This document shows positions 28,647-36,771 of a stretch of DNA of 58,175 nucleotides, piece after piece; the first letter of the stretch is position 1; each line of letters starts with the position of its first letter. The stretch lies in NCBI GenBank assembly GCA_035644475.1, contig DASQOL010000186.1, positions 1 through 58,175 of the forward strand, written 5' to 3'. A program made the translations under genes and the position numbers. This stretch comes from FEN-1219 sp035644475 (lineage in GTDB: Bacteria; Pseudomonadota; Gammaproteobacteria; Steroidobacterales; Rariloculaceae). The notes under the pieces are model-generated. The model was given only the letters and a program-made list of their open reading frames with translations, ran no database searches and was not told the DNA's origin.

Positions 28647-29353
28647 GCGCGGTGAACGACCGATTGGTGTTGACGTGCGAGCACGGCGGCAACCGGATTC
28701 CTAGCGCGTACGCGAGGCTCTTCCGCGGCGCGGACCACGTGCTCGCGTCGCACCGCGGCTGGGATCCGGGCGCGCTGACGCTCGCGCGGTTGCTCGGCAA
28801 GAAGCTGCGCCGGCCCGCGCTCGCCGTGACCTGGAGCCGGTTGTTCGTCGAAGCCAACCGCGCGCCGACCAACCGGCGGATCTGGTCGCAGTTCACGAAG
28901 GAGCTGCCGCGAGAAGAACGGCGGCAGATTCTCGATCGCTGGTGGCGGCCGCACCGGGAGGAGGTCGAGAACGCCGTGGCGGCGGACGTCGCGCGCGGCC
29001 GGCGCGTCGTGCACGTGGCCGTGCACAGCTTCACGCCCGAGCTCGACGGCGTCGTACGCAACGCCGACATCGGGTTCCTCTACGATAGCCGCCGCAAGCG
29101 CGAGGGGGAGCTCTGCCGGCGGTGGGCCGAGATCCTGCATCGGCTCGATCCGGACCTGCGCGTGCGCTTCAACTATCCGTACAGCGGCGCGGCCGACGGG
29201 CTCACGACGTGGCTGCGGCAGCGGCATCCGGAGAAGCGTTACCTCGGCGTCGAGCTCGAGATCAACCAAGCGCTCGTCGGCGCGAACGGCTGGCGCCGTT
29301 TCCAGGAGCACGTCGCGCAGAGTCTGCGCGAGCTCGTCCCCGACTCGGCCTAA
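28643..29353 (+). CDS. N-formylglutamate amidohydrolase family protein
   Basis: A 236-residue zinc amidohydrolase of the FGase/HutG-like family. Conserved motifs include LTCEHGGNRIP near the N terminus, SHRGWDPGAL, VAVHSFTPELDG and LGVELEINQALV. Family members release formate or an acyl group from N-substituted glutamate; with a C39-like partner the real substrate may be a peptide or amino-acid conjugate. The start overlaps the upstream stop (ATGA). It lies inside the amino-acid decarboxylation island. Confidence 0.9.
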   Translation: MSAVNDRLVLTCEHGGNRIPSAYARLFRGADHVLASHRGWDPGALTLARLLGKKLRRPALAVTWSRLFVEANRAPTNRRIWSQFTKELPREERRQILDRWWRPHREEVENAVAADVARGRRVVHVAVHSFTPELDGVVRNADIGFLYDSRRKREGELCRRWAEILHRLDPDLRVRFNYPYSGAADGLTTWLRQRHPEKRYLGVELEINQALVGANGWRRFQEHVAQSLRELVPDSA

Positions 29354-29372
29354 GATCGTCGCTTTTGCCGAC

Positions 29373-29693
29373 TCATGCCGCTCTCACCAACGATCCGTCC
29401 TTGTCCGTTGGGTGCGGTTTGATCGACTTCAGCTTCTTTTGGATCCGCGAACGCGCGGTGCGGCGATCGTAGTCCGCCTGCAAGTTTATCCAGAACTGAT
29501 CTGTCGTCCCGAAGTAGGCGCTTAGAAGCAAACCCATCTCCGCCGAGATCGAACGCTTCTTCAAGACAATGTCGTTTACCCGCGGTAGCGGCACGTCCAG
29601 TGCCTTCGCCAGCTTGTAGGGGGTGAGTCCGACGGGCTCCATGAATTCCTCGCGCAAGATGCCGCCCGGATGATGTGCTCTTAGTGAAGGCAT
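29373..29693 (-). CDS. higA: HigA-family antitoxin (XRE)
   Basis: A 106-residue DNA-binding antitoxin. It begins with the typical HigA opening HHPGGILREEFMEPVGLTPYKLAKALDVP and has a helix-turn-helix with RVNDIVLKKRSISAEMGLLLSAYFGTTDQFWINLQADYD. It neutralises HigB and probably represses the operon through the palindrome at 30002-30024. I start at the ATG at 29693; the longer frame overlaps the toxin gene and does not look like the family. It follows the toxin by 19 bp. Confidence 0.93.
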   Translation of the reverse strand: MPSLRAHHPGGILREEFMEPVGLTPYKLAKALDVPLPRVNDIVLKKRSISAEMGLLLSAYFGTTDQFWINLQADYDRRTARSRIQKKLKSIKPHPTDKDGSLVRAA

Positions 29694-29712
29694 GTTCCGT
29701 GCTCCAGAAGCC

Positions 29713-29994
29713 CTAGTGATAGTCACAGATCTCGACGTTGTCGGCATGGCCGGCAGTCCATTCGAAGCAGACTCGCCATTGATCATTGATCCGAACACTC
29801 CATTGGCCTGACCGATTGCCACTCAACCTCTCCAGATGATTGCTGACAGGGATTCGCAGATCTCGAAGATCGCCTGCCGCATTAAGCTGCTGCAGTTTCA
29901 TCAGCGCGCGGCTCTGAATGCTCTTTGGAAGTTTCTTTGACGATCGCTCTTCCCAGATCTTTTCGGTTTCCCGATCCCGAAAGCTCTTGATCAT
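29713..29994 (-). CDS. higB: HigB-family toxin (RelE/ParE superfamily)
   Basis: A 93-residue ribosome-dependent mRNA interferase type toxin. The family pattern is clear: an N-terminal SFRDRETEKIWEERSSKKLP, then ALMKLQQLNAAGDLRDLRIPVSNHLERLSG and the C-terminal WSVRINDQWRVCFEW core. It precedes higA, the reverse order of most toxin-antitoxin pairs but normal for higBA. It starts at the ATG at 29994; the upstream open frame belongs to antisense aspT. Its -10 box ends about 7 nt before the ATG, so the transcript may be leaderless. Confidence 0.93.
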   Translation of the reverse strand: MIKSFRDRETEKIWEERSSKKLPKSIQSRALMKLQQLNAAGDLRDLRIPVSNHLERLSGNRSGQWSVRINDQWRVCFEWTAGHADNVEICDYH

Positions 29995-30001
29995 GGACCC
30001 T

Positions 30002-30030
30002 ATAGTAATGCAAGGCGTTACTATGGTCAA
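30002..30030 (-). promoter_or_regulatory. higBA promoter with embedded operator palindrome
   Basis: On the minus strand, TTGACC (30030-30025) and TACTAT (30007-30002) are separated by exactly 17 bp. A perfect inverted repeat atagtaa/ttactat (30002-30008 and 30018-30024, 9-bp spacer) overlaps the -10 and the spacer, as expected for HigA autorepression. The ATG lies 7 nt after the -10, which predicts a transcript with little or no leader. Confidence 0.75.
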
Positions 30031-30062
30031 AGGATCGGTTGCCCGCCGAGCGACTAGTGCGT

Positions 30063-31754
30063 CTACGCGAGCAGCGCGACGATCACGGTCCCCCAGAGTG
30101 CCAGCAGCACGTTGCCGACCGCGTACGCGACGCCGTAGCCCATCGCGGGCACCGTGCTCTTCGCGACTTCTTGAATGGCCGCGAGCGCCGGCGTCGCGGT
30201 GCAACCGCCCGCGACGACTCCGAGCAGCACGCCCGGATGGAGCTTGAAGAGCCAGCGGCCGGCGAGCACGCCGATCACGAGCGCGCTCACGACCGTGACC
30301 ATGCCGGCCGCGACGAGGCTCAACCCGCTGGTCGCAAGTCCCTGCACGAAATCCGGCCCCGCGTTCAAGCCGACGACCGCGACGAATCCGGTGAGCCCGA
30401 TCGACTCGAACACCCAGAGCGTGGGCCCGGGAATCCGGCCGAACCAGCGCGGTCTCACCGACCGCAGCCAGCCGCAGACGAGCCCCCCGAACAGCACGCC
30501 GACCGGCAGGCTCAAGCCCACCTCGACGTGGCCGATGCGCAGCGCCGGCAGGCCGATCAGCGCGCCGGCGACGATGCTCGCCGCGACGGCCAGCATGTCC
30601 GTGACGTCGGTCGAGCGATCGGCCACGCCGAGGAGCTCCACCGCGCGAGAGACATTCGCCGCCGAGCCGACGATCGTGAGCACGTCGCCGCGATAGACCT
30701 TCTGGCCGGGCAGTACGCCGAGCGGTTGGCCGCCGCGCAGGATGCGCTTCAGGAACACGCCGCGCGCGGCGTCCTCGCGCGCGAGCTCCGCGAGCGTGAG
30801 GCCGTCGATGGCGGCGTTCGCGACGACGACGTCGACCACGTCCGCGGGCACGTCGAGTAGCTCCTTGTCGTCGACCTCGCGCAAGCCGCTGCCGGCCTGC
30901 TCGAGCACGTCGACCAGCGTCGTGCGGCGCGCCGACACGGCGACCACGTCGCCGGCGCGCAGGGCGAACCGCGGATCGCACGCACGGACGCGGCCACGCG
31001 TGCGCACGCGCTCGACGAAAATGCGCTCGCCGGTCCCGGCTAGCTCGAGCTCGGCAATCCGCCGCCCCGCCCATTGCGAGCCGGAATCGACGGCGTAGGC
31101 GCGCAGCTCGACGTCGCGCCGCGCCGCGGTCTCTTGCAGCGCGTCGCCTTGCATCTCCTCCTCGAGCTTGCGGCACTCGGTCTCTAGGTCGATGCCCAGC
31201 AGCTTCGGAGCGAGCTGCGCGAGCACCCAAGCCGACGCGGCCGTCCCCAGCAGGTACGTAACCGCGAACGCGACCGGAATGTGGTTCGCGAGCGCCGCGC
31301 GCTGCGCCTCGGTGGCGTCGAGCTTCGAGATCGCGTCCATCGCGGTGCCGATCGCGGCGGACTCGGTGAGCGAGCCCGCCACGAGTCCCGCCGCGGTGCC
31401 CGCGTCGTAGCCGAGCACGCGGGACGCCGCGTAGGCCGCGGCGAGTCCCGCCGTCGACACGATCGCCGCTAGCGCAGCGTGCGCGAGCCCGTCGCTGCGC
31501 AGCCCGCGAAAGAACTGCGGGCCGGTGCGGAAACCGATCGCGAACAGGAACAGCAGGAAGAAGCATTGCTTGACTTCGTTCGGCAGCGTGACGCCGAGCT
31601 GCCCGACGAGCACGCCCGCGAGCAGCGTGCCGGTCACTGCGCCGACTTTGAACCCGCCGAGCGCGATCTTTCCGAGCAGGTAGCCGAGGCCCAAGATGAG
31701 GAAAAAAGCGATCTCCGGATGAGCGCGCAGCAGCTCCTGCGCGGCGGCGCCCAT
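30063..31754 (-). CDS. aspT: Aspartate:alanine exchanger (AspT family)
   Basis: A 563-residue inner-membrane antiporter of the AAE exchanger family. AspT swaps external aspartate for internal alanine; with aspartate decarboxylation this generates proton-motive force. Two hydrophobic blocks (about 10-175 and 380-563) flank a cytoplasmic region with two TrkA_C domains (about 210-275 and 290-365). The motifs AGSLTESAAIGTA and VAGGCTATPALAAI are the paired re-entrant signatures of the family. The ATG at 31754 lies 5 bp after the outer-membrane factor gene, making it the last gene of a four-gene operon; the matching aspartate 4-decarboxylase is divergent, 3.3 kb upstream. Confidence 0.92.
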   Translation of the reverse strand: MGAAAQELLRAHPEIAFFLILGLGYLLGKIALGGFKVGAVTGTLLAGVLVGQLGVTLPNEVKQCFFLLFLFAIGFRTGPQFFRGLRSDGLAHAALAAIVSTAGLAAAYAASRVLGYDAGTAAGLVAGSLTESAAIGTAMDAISKLDATEAQRAALANHIPVAFAVTYLLGTAASAWVLAQLAPKLLGIDLETECRKLEEEMQGDALQETAARRDVELRAYAVDSGSQWAGRRIAELELAGTGERIFVERVRTRGRVRACDPRFALRAGDVVAVSARRTTLVDVLEQAGSGLREVDDKELLDVPADVVDVVVANAAIDGLTLAELAREDAARGVFLKRILRGGQPLGVLPGQKVYRGDVLTIVGSAANVSRAVELLGVADRSTDVTDMLAVAASIVAGALIGLPALRIGHVEVGLSLPVGVLFGGLVCGWLRSVRPRWFGRIPGPTLWVFESIGLTGFVAVVGLNAGPDFVQGLATSGLSLVAAGMVTVVSALVIGVLAGRWLFKLHPGVLLGVVAGGCTATPALAAIQEVAKSTVPAMGYGVAYAVGNVLLALWGTVIVALLA

Positions 31755-31759
31755 CGGGG

Positions 31760-33163
31760 CTACTCGGCGCTGGCGACCGCGGCGGCGGCCGCGTCGAATC
31801 CGCCCCCGAGGGCGAGATACAAGTTCACGCGCTGCACGAGCCGTTCGGTCTGCACGCGCACGAGCGCGACGCGCGAGCCGTGCACGGCCACTTGCTGCTG
31901 CTGCACGCCGCGCAGGTCGCCGGAGCCGACGCGGTAGCGCACTTGGGCGAGGTCGAGCGCTTCTTGATTCGCGTCCGCCGCGCGCACGAGCACCTGCTCG
32001 CGCCGGCCGGCCGTGAGCTCGGCCGCGAGCGCGTTCTCCACCTCGCCGAACGCGCGCGCGCCGATCCGGCCGTAGTCCGCGATGGCCTGGCGCTGCTCCG
32101 CCGTGCGGATCAGCACCTGCGACTTCAGCCCGCCCGCGTTGAACACCGGCAACAGCAAGCTCGCGCCCGCGCTCCAGACCGGGTTGTCGCGCTCCTTCAG
32201 CTCGAACAGATCGCTCGAGACGTCGTTGACGGAAGCGGTGAGCGAAATGGTCGGGAGCCGCGCGGCCTTGGCTTCCTTGATCCGGTAGAACGCGGCGGCC
32301 ACCCGGCGGTCGGCCGCGACCACGTCGGGCCGGCGCTCGAGCAGCTCCGACGGCAGACCGGCCGGCACCGGCCCGGGCCACTTCGCGAGCTCGGCCGCGA
32401 TGTCGACGGTCGCCGCCGGATAGCGGCCGACCAGCGCCGCGATCGCGCGCAGCGCCTGCTCGCGCGCGAGCGCGAATTGCAGCACCGTGTCGCGGAAGGT
32501 CTCGGCGTTCGCGCGGCTCAACGCCGCGTCGTAGCCGTCGCCCCGGCCGATGCGCTGGCGCTCTTGCGCGAGCATCACGAGCTGATCGGCAGCCGAGGTC
32601 ATGTCCTCGGCGAGCCGCTGCTGCACGCCGGCCTCCACCGCGAGGAAGTACGACTTCGCGACGAGCGCGGCGATCGACTGGCGCGCGTACTCGGCATCAG
32701 CCACCGTGGCCTCGTAGCCGGCTAGGTTGGTCGCGCGTCCGGCGCGTACTCGGCCCCAAAGGTCGAGCTCCCAGTCGGCGAACAGGCCCACGCCCTTCAA
32801 GCCCGATTCGTCGCCGCCCATCTGGCCGCCGCCGCGCGCGAGCAGGTTCATCTGCGGGTAGAGCTTCGACTGCGCGACTTCGACGTATTGCGACGCGACC
32901 TCGACGCGCGCCGCGGCCGCGAGCAGGTCCGGGTTGTGCTGCATTGCCTCTTCGATCAGCGCGTCGAGCCGCGGGTCGGAGAACGCCGCGGGCCAGCCGG
33001 TCGCGACCGGCCCATCGTCGTGCTCGCCGGCGCCGAAGCGCTCGGGGATCACCGTGTTGGGCAACGCCTGCGGCAGGATCTCCTCGGGTTTGGGCGGCGG
33101 GGCGAGCTGGCAGGCCGCGAGCGCGCCGAGCACGGGCAAGACCAGGATCGTGCGCATGTTCAT
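31760..33163 (-). CDS. Outer-membrane factor lipoprotein (NodT/OprM type)
   Basis: A 467-residue TolC-like outer-membrane channel subunit that would form a trimeric exit duct. The signal peptide ends in a lipobox (LAACQ). Two outer-membrane-efflux repeats follow, with family motifs WPAAFSDPRLDALIEEAMQHNPDL, AGYEATVADAEYARQSIAALVAKSYF, ERRPDVVAADRRVAAAFYRIKEAKAARLP and ALDLAQVRYRVGSGDL. I chose the ATG at 33163 (MNMRTILVLP). It follows the HlyD-like gene by 5 bp. No RND, MFS or FUSC pump gene is nearby; the next gene is aspT. Confidence 0.93.
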   Translation of the reverse strand: MNMRTILVLPVLGALAACQLAPPPKPEEILPQALPNTVIPERFGAGEHDDGPVATGWPAAFSDPRLDALIEEAMQHNPDLLAAAARVEVASQYVEVAQSKLYPQMNLLARGGGQMGGDESGLKGVGLFADWELDLWGRVRAGRATNLAGYEATVADAEYARQSIAALVAKSYFLAVEAGVQQRLAEDMTSAADQLVMLAQERQRIGRGDGYDAALSRANAETFRDTVLQFALAREQALRAIAALVGRYPAATVDIAAELAKWPGPVPAGLPSELLERRPDVVAADRRVAAAFYRIKEAKAARLPTISLTASVNDVSSDLFELKERDNPVWSAGASLLLPVFNAGGLKSQVLIRTAEQRQAIADYGRIGARAFGEVENALAAELTAGRREQVLVRAADANQEALDLAQVRYRVGSGDLRGVQQQQVAVHGSRVALVRVQTERLVQRVNLYLALGGGFDAAAAAVASAE

Positions 33164-33168
33164 GGGCG

Positions 33169-34308
33169 TCAGTGCAGCTTCAGGATCAAGTAGTCCATGT
33201 ATGCGCCGACGCGAATGATCACTTTGCGCAGGATGTGGATCGCGACGAAGTGCTGCGTGTAGATCGCCGCACTGCCCGCTGCGCCCGCGGCGAGGAACAG
33301 GTCGCGGTCGGGGCCGTCGACGTCGAACTTCACGGCGAAGCGGTTCGGCGGCGCTGCGAGCACGCCGGTCATCGGCAGCGTGCCGCTTGCCGGCAGCTGG
33401 CCCACGCCTTGTGCCCAGATCACCGAGTCGACCTTCGCCTTGATGATGCGGCCGGGATAGGTCTCGAGCGTGAATTCTGCGTCGTCGCCGGACGCGACTC
33501 CATGCAGCTCGTTCTGGTAGAAGTACGCGACCACCTGGCCCTCCGCTTCTACGAGCGTCATCACGGGATTGAACGGAACGCCCGCGACGAACGCGCCCGG
33601 GCGCAACTGCAGATTGATCACGTAGCACTCGCACGGCGACAGCACCGTCGTCTGCTCGAGCTCCCACTGCGCGGTCCCAAGGTCCGCCTTGAGCCGTGCG
33701 ATCGACGCGAGGTCGCCGTCGACGACGGCTGCGAGCTGGGCCTGCACCTGCGCCTCGTTGGCGCGTGCGGCCCCGAGCTGTGCCTGGAAGTTGGCGACGT
33801 CCGACTCCGCCTGCTCGAGGTCGAACTTGTTGCCGGCGCCGGTCCCCGCGAGCTCCCGATTCTGCGTCACGCGCTTGCTCGCGAGATCGAGCCGCACGCG
33901 GAGCGCCGCCGTATTGCCGGCGGCCGATTTCAACTGCTCGCGCAGCTGGCCGGCACCGCCCTCGGCGCCCACGAGTTGTGCGCTCAGGCTGTTGACCGCG
34001 AGTTGATACGGCGTCGGATCGACCTTGAACAGAACGTCGCCCGCGTGCACGAGCCGGTTGCCTTCCTCGAGCGGCACCTCGATCACGCGGCCGCGCACTT
34101 GCGAGACGATGGGCACCGTGTACTTGAACACGCGGACGTCGTGCGACGACGGGGCGTGGATGTTCAGCAGCAGGATCAGCGCCGTGAGGCCCACGATCGG
34201 GATCACGACGACGGTGACTTGGCTCATCGCGTTCCACGGCAGCCACTTGAGCTTGATGAAGATCAGCCAGACGAAGAAGCCGTAAATGCCGAGCAGCAGG
34301 ATTTCCAT
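33169..34308 (-). CDS. HlyD/YiaV-like inner-membrane adaptor protein
   Basis: A 379-residue membrane-fusion protein. Two N-terminal hydrophobic segments (about 1-20 and 28-50) anchor it. Then come the biotinyl-lipoyl half motif (VSQVRGRVIEVPLEEGNRLVHAGDVLFKVD), a long coiled-coil hairpin (about 100-215) and a beta-barrel (VVAYFYQNELHGVASGDDAEFTLETYPG). This is the YiaV/YibH type that pairs with a DUF3302 protein. The ATG at 34308 overlaps the stop of the DUF3302 gene (ATGA). It is expected to bridge an inner-membrane transporter and the outer-membrane factor encoded next. Confidence 0.92.
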   Translation of the reverse strand: MEILLLGIYGFFVWLIFIKLKWLPWNAMSQVTVVVIPIVGLTALILLLNIHAPSSHDVRVFKYTVPIVSQVRGRVIEVPLEEGNRLVHAGDVLFKVDPTPYQLAVNSLSAQLVGAEGGAGQLREQLKSAAGNTAALRVRLDLASKRVTQNRELAGTGAGNKFDLEQAESDVANFQAQLGAARANEAQVQAQLAAVVDGDLASIARLKADLGTAQWELEQTTVLSPCECYVINLQLRPGAFVAGVPFNPVMTLVEAEGQVVAYFYQNELHGVASGDDAEFTLETYPGRIIKAKVDSVIWAQGVGQLPASGTLPMTGVLAAPPNRFAVKFDVDGPDRDLFLAAGAAGSAAIYTQHFVAIHILRKVIIRVGAYMDYLILKLH

Positions 34309-34868
34309 CAGTGAGCTTCCTTCGCCACCGCGCTGGCGTGGGCCGCGAGCTGCGGCTCGAGCGCGGCAAGCCGGTCGCGCACCGCAGCCAGCTCCTGCGG
34401 CGTTCCACCCTGCGCGATCATGTGCTCGACGTTGCCGCGCAGCGCGGCGACGTCGGTGCGCAGTTGCGCGCTTCCGGCCTCGGTGGCGTAGAAGTCGTCG
34501 TGCTTGTCGGTGCCGTAGGCGAGCTGGTGCAGCACGGGTTTGGAAAACGCCCAGAGCCACGCGAGCGGCCACAGCAACCCGCCGAACACGAGCGACAGCA
34601 GGCACAGGACCTGAATAGCCTCGGTCTGCGGATGGTGCCGCTTGTGCGCGATCTTTTCCGGCAGCACGTGCACCATCCAGAAGGCCGCGATGCCGACGAT
34701 CGGCACGATGCAGATCACGATCAGCGCGAGCCAATCGGCCGCGGCATCGAGCGTCTCGCCGTGCAGAAAGCTGGCGTGCGCGGGCACTGCCGCTAGCCAA
34801 GCACACACGAACGCCGCTGCTCGCCACGATGTGCGCGGCAGTTCGTTTCCGCCGAAACGCGACGTCAT
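34308..34868 (-). CDS. DUF3302 protein (YiaW-like)
   Basis: A 186-residue membrane protein. It has an N-terminal hydrophobic signal or anchor (about 16-33), then ALIVICIVPIVGIAAFWMVHVLPEKIAHKRHHPQTEAIQVLCLLSLVFGG, the hallmark of the DUF3302/YiaW family, and a C-terminal coiled-coil-like helix (about 130-186). It is the first gene of the operon, with aggag 8 nt before the ATG at 34868; the long frame further upstream is antisense to aspartate decarboxylase. It probably assembles with the HlyD-like protein. Confidence 0.9.
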   Translation of the reverse strand: MTSRFGGNELPRTSWRAAAFVCAWLAAVPAHASFLHGETLDAAADWLALIVICIVPIVGIAAFWMVHVLPEKIAHKRHHPQTEAIQVLCLLSLVFGGLLWPLAWLWAFSKPVLHQLAYGTDKHDDFYATEAGSAQLRTDVAALRGNVEHMIAQGGTPQELAAVRDRLAALEPQLAAHASAVAKEAH

Positions 34869-35045
34869 CTTGAAGCTCCTCTCACGATCGCCGGCGCGAC
34901 GGACCACAACGCACGCCCCCATGCATTTCGGCGCAAGGACGTTTCGCGAGGCTAGCGCGCGCGCGACGAGTCGAGCAGTGACCTTTCGGCCAATACCCAT
35001 GCATCGGCGCGCGGCCGATCGTGGCGCCAGGCTGCGGAGACCTGC
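34869..35045. promoter_or_regulatory. Divergent promoter region with a duplicated cccatgcat motif
   Basis: These 177 bp separate the DUF3302-HlyD-OMF-aspT operon (minus) from the aspartate decarboxylase-asparaginase operon (plus). The motif cccatgcat followed by cggcgc within 2 bp occurs twice in direct orientation (34918-34926 and 34996-35004), 78 bp apart; its atgcat core is self-complementary. A shared regulator could bind here. No convincing -35/-10 pair was found. Confidence 0.35.
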
Positions 35046-36743
35046 ATGGACGTCGTCACACTGCGCAAATACGAAGCGCTGAGCCCATTCGAGATCAAAG
35101 ACTTTCTCGCGAAGGCCGCGAGCAAGACGGCGACCGCGTCGGCGGTGGCCTATCTGAACGCCGGGCGCGGCAATCCGAACTGGATCGCCACTGAGCCGCG
35201 CGAGGCGTTCTTCCTGCTCGGCCTGTTCGCGATGACCGAGAGCAAGCGCGTGCTCGATCTCCCGCCGGGGGTCGGCGGTATGCCCGACGCGCGCGGGATC
35301 GCGGATCGCCTGGCGGCGTGGTCGAAGCAGCGCACGGATCCGGGCGCCGAATGTTTGAGCAAGCTCGTGCCGTGGGCGGTGAACAAATTCGGCTTCGACG
35401 CGGACGGATTCGTGCACGAGCTCGTCGACTCGATCGTCGGCGACAACTACCCGGTGCCCGACCGCATGCTCGTGCACAACGAGCAGATCGTGCACGAGTA
35501 TCTGCAGTGGGCGATGTGCGGTCCGCCGCGCCCGCCGGGCCGGTTTCAGCTGTACGCCGTCGAAGGCGGCACGGCCGCAATGTGCTACATCTTCAAGTCG
35601 CTGAAGGCGAACCGCCTGCTCAACGCCGGCGACACGATCGCGCTGATGACGCCGATCTTCACGCCGTATCTCGAGATGCCGCACCTCGAGGACTACGACT
35701 TGAAGATCGTGACGGTGGCGACCACTCAGGAGCGCCGCTTCCAGTTCGACGACGCGGAGCTCAAGAAGCTGCTTGACCCGGAGGTCAAAGCGTTCTTCAT
35801 CGTCAATCCGGGCAACCCGAGCGCGGTGGCGTTGAACGAGCAGACGTTCGCGAAGATCGGCGCGATCTTGAAGAAGCGGCCGGACCTGATGCTGCTCACG
35901 GACGACGTCTACGGTACGTTCGTACCCGGGTTCAGGTCGCTGCTCGGCGCATTCCCGCGCAACACGATCGGCGTGTACTCGTACAGCAAGTACTTCGGCT
36001 GCACGGGCTGGCGCTTGGGCGTGATCGCGGTGCACGAGGACAACGTGTACGACCGCTTGATCGCCGAGCACGCGGAGCCGGTGAAGAAGAAGCTCGACAA
36101 GCGCTACGCGCCGCTCACCCTCGAGCCGCGCAAGCTGCGCTTCGTCGACCGCATCGTCGCCGACAGCCGCGACGTGGCGCTCAATCACACCGCGGGCTTG
36201 TCGCTGCCGCAGCAGGTGATGATGACGCTGTTCTCGCTCTACGAGCTCATGGACGAGAAGAAGGACTACCAAAAGGCCTGCATCGGCATCGTGCGCAAGC
36301 GCGTGACCGCCACGATCGAGGGTCTCGGCATCGAGGTGCCGCCGAACGACCAGTTCGACTACTACTACGGCCTCGTGGACTTCGAGTTCTGGGCCCGCAA
36401 GTACGTGGGCGAGGACGTCGTGCGCTGGATGAAAGCCAACGTTCATCCGCTCGACATCGTGTTCAGGCTCGCCGAGGACCACGGCATCGTGCTCTTGAAC
36501 GGCAGCGGCTTCGACGCACCGGACTGGTCGGTGCGCCTGTCGTTCGCGAATTTGAACGACCACGTGTACGACGACATCGGCCGCGCGATCCGCGCGGTGG
36601 CGCGCGGCTATCGGCAGGCGTACGAAGCCGCGAAGGCGAGCCCGGCCGCGCGCAAGGCGAAGGACAAAGTCCGCCTGCCGATCCGAGCGAAACGAGCGAA
36701 ACGAGCCGCGCGCGCACGGGCGGCGCACGGCCGGCACGTATGA
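35046..36743 (+). CDS. aspD: Bifunctional aspartate aminotransferase/aspartate 4-decarboxylase
   Basis: A 565-residue fold-type-I PLP enzyme that converts L-aspartate to L-alanine and CO2, consuming a proton. Family motifs are LNAGRGNPNW near residue 38, IVNPGNPSAV, LLTDDVYGTFVPGF and the PLP lysine K315 in YSYSKYFGCTGWRLG. Length fits the family (about 530-565). The C terminus is a strongly basic tail partly encoded by a 9-bp tandem repeat (cgagcgaaa, 36684-36701). It is divergent from the aspT operon and 28 bp upstream of the asparaginase gene, completing an Asp-to-Ala pathway. Confidence 0.93.
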   Translation: MDVVTLRKYEALSPFEIKDFLAKAASKTATASAVAYLNAGRGNPNWIATEPREAFFLLGLFAMTESKRVLDLPPGVGGMPDARGIADRLAAWSKQRTDPGAECLSKLVPWAVNKFGFDADGFVHELVDSIVGDNYPVPDRMLVHNEQIVHEYLQWAMCGPPRPPGRFQLYAVEGGTAAMCYIFKSLKANRLLNAGDTIALMTPIFTPYLEMPHLEDYDLKIVTVATTQERRFQFDDAELKKLLDPEVKAFFIVNPGNPSAVALNEQTFAKIGAILKKRPDLMLLTDDVYGTFVPGFRSLLGAFPRNTIGVYSYSKYFGCTGWRLGVIAVHEDNVYDRLIAEHAEPVKKKLDKRYAPLTLEPRKLRFVDRIVADSRDVALNHTAGLSLPQQVMMTLFSLYELMDEKKDYQKACIGIVRKRVTATIEGLGIEVPPNDQFDYYYGLVDFEFWARKYVGEDVVRWMKANVHPLDIVFRLAEDHGIVLLNGSGFDAPDWSVRLSFANLNDHVYDDIGRAIRAVARGYRQAYEAAKASPAARKAKDKVRLPIRAKRAKRAARARAAHGRHV

Positions 36744-36771
36744 CGAGGGTACACGCAACCGGAGAACGGAT

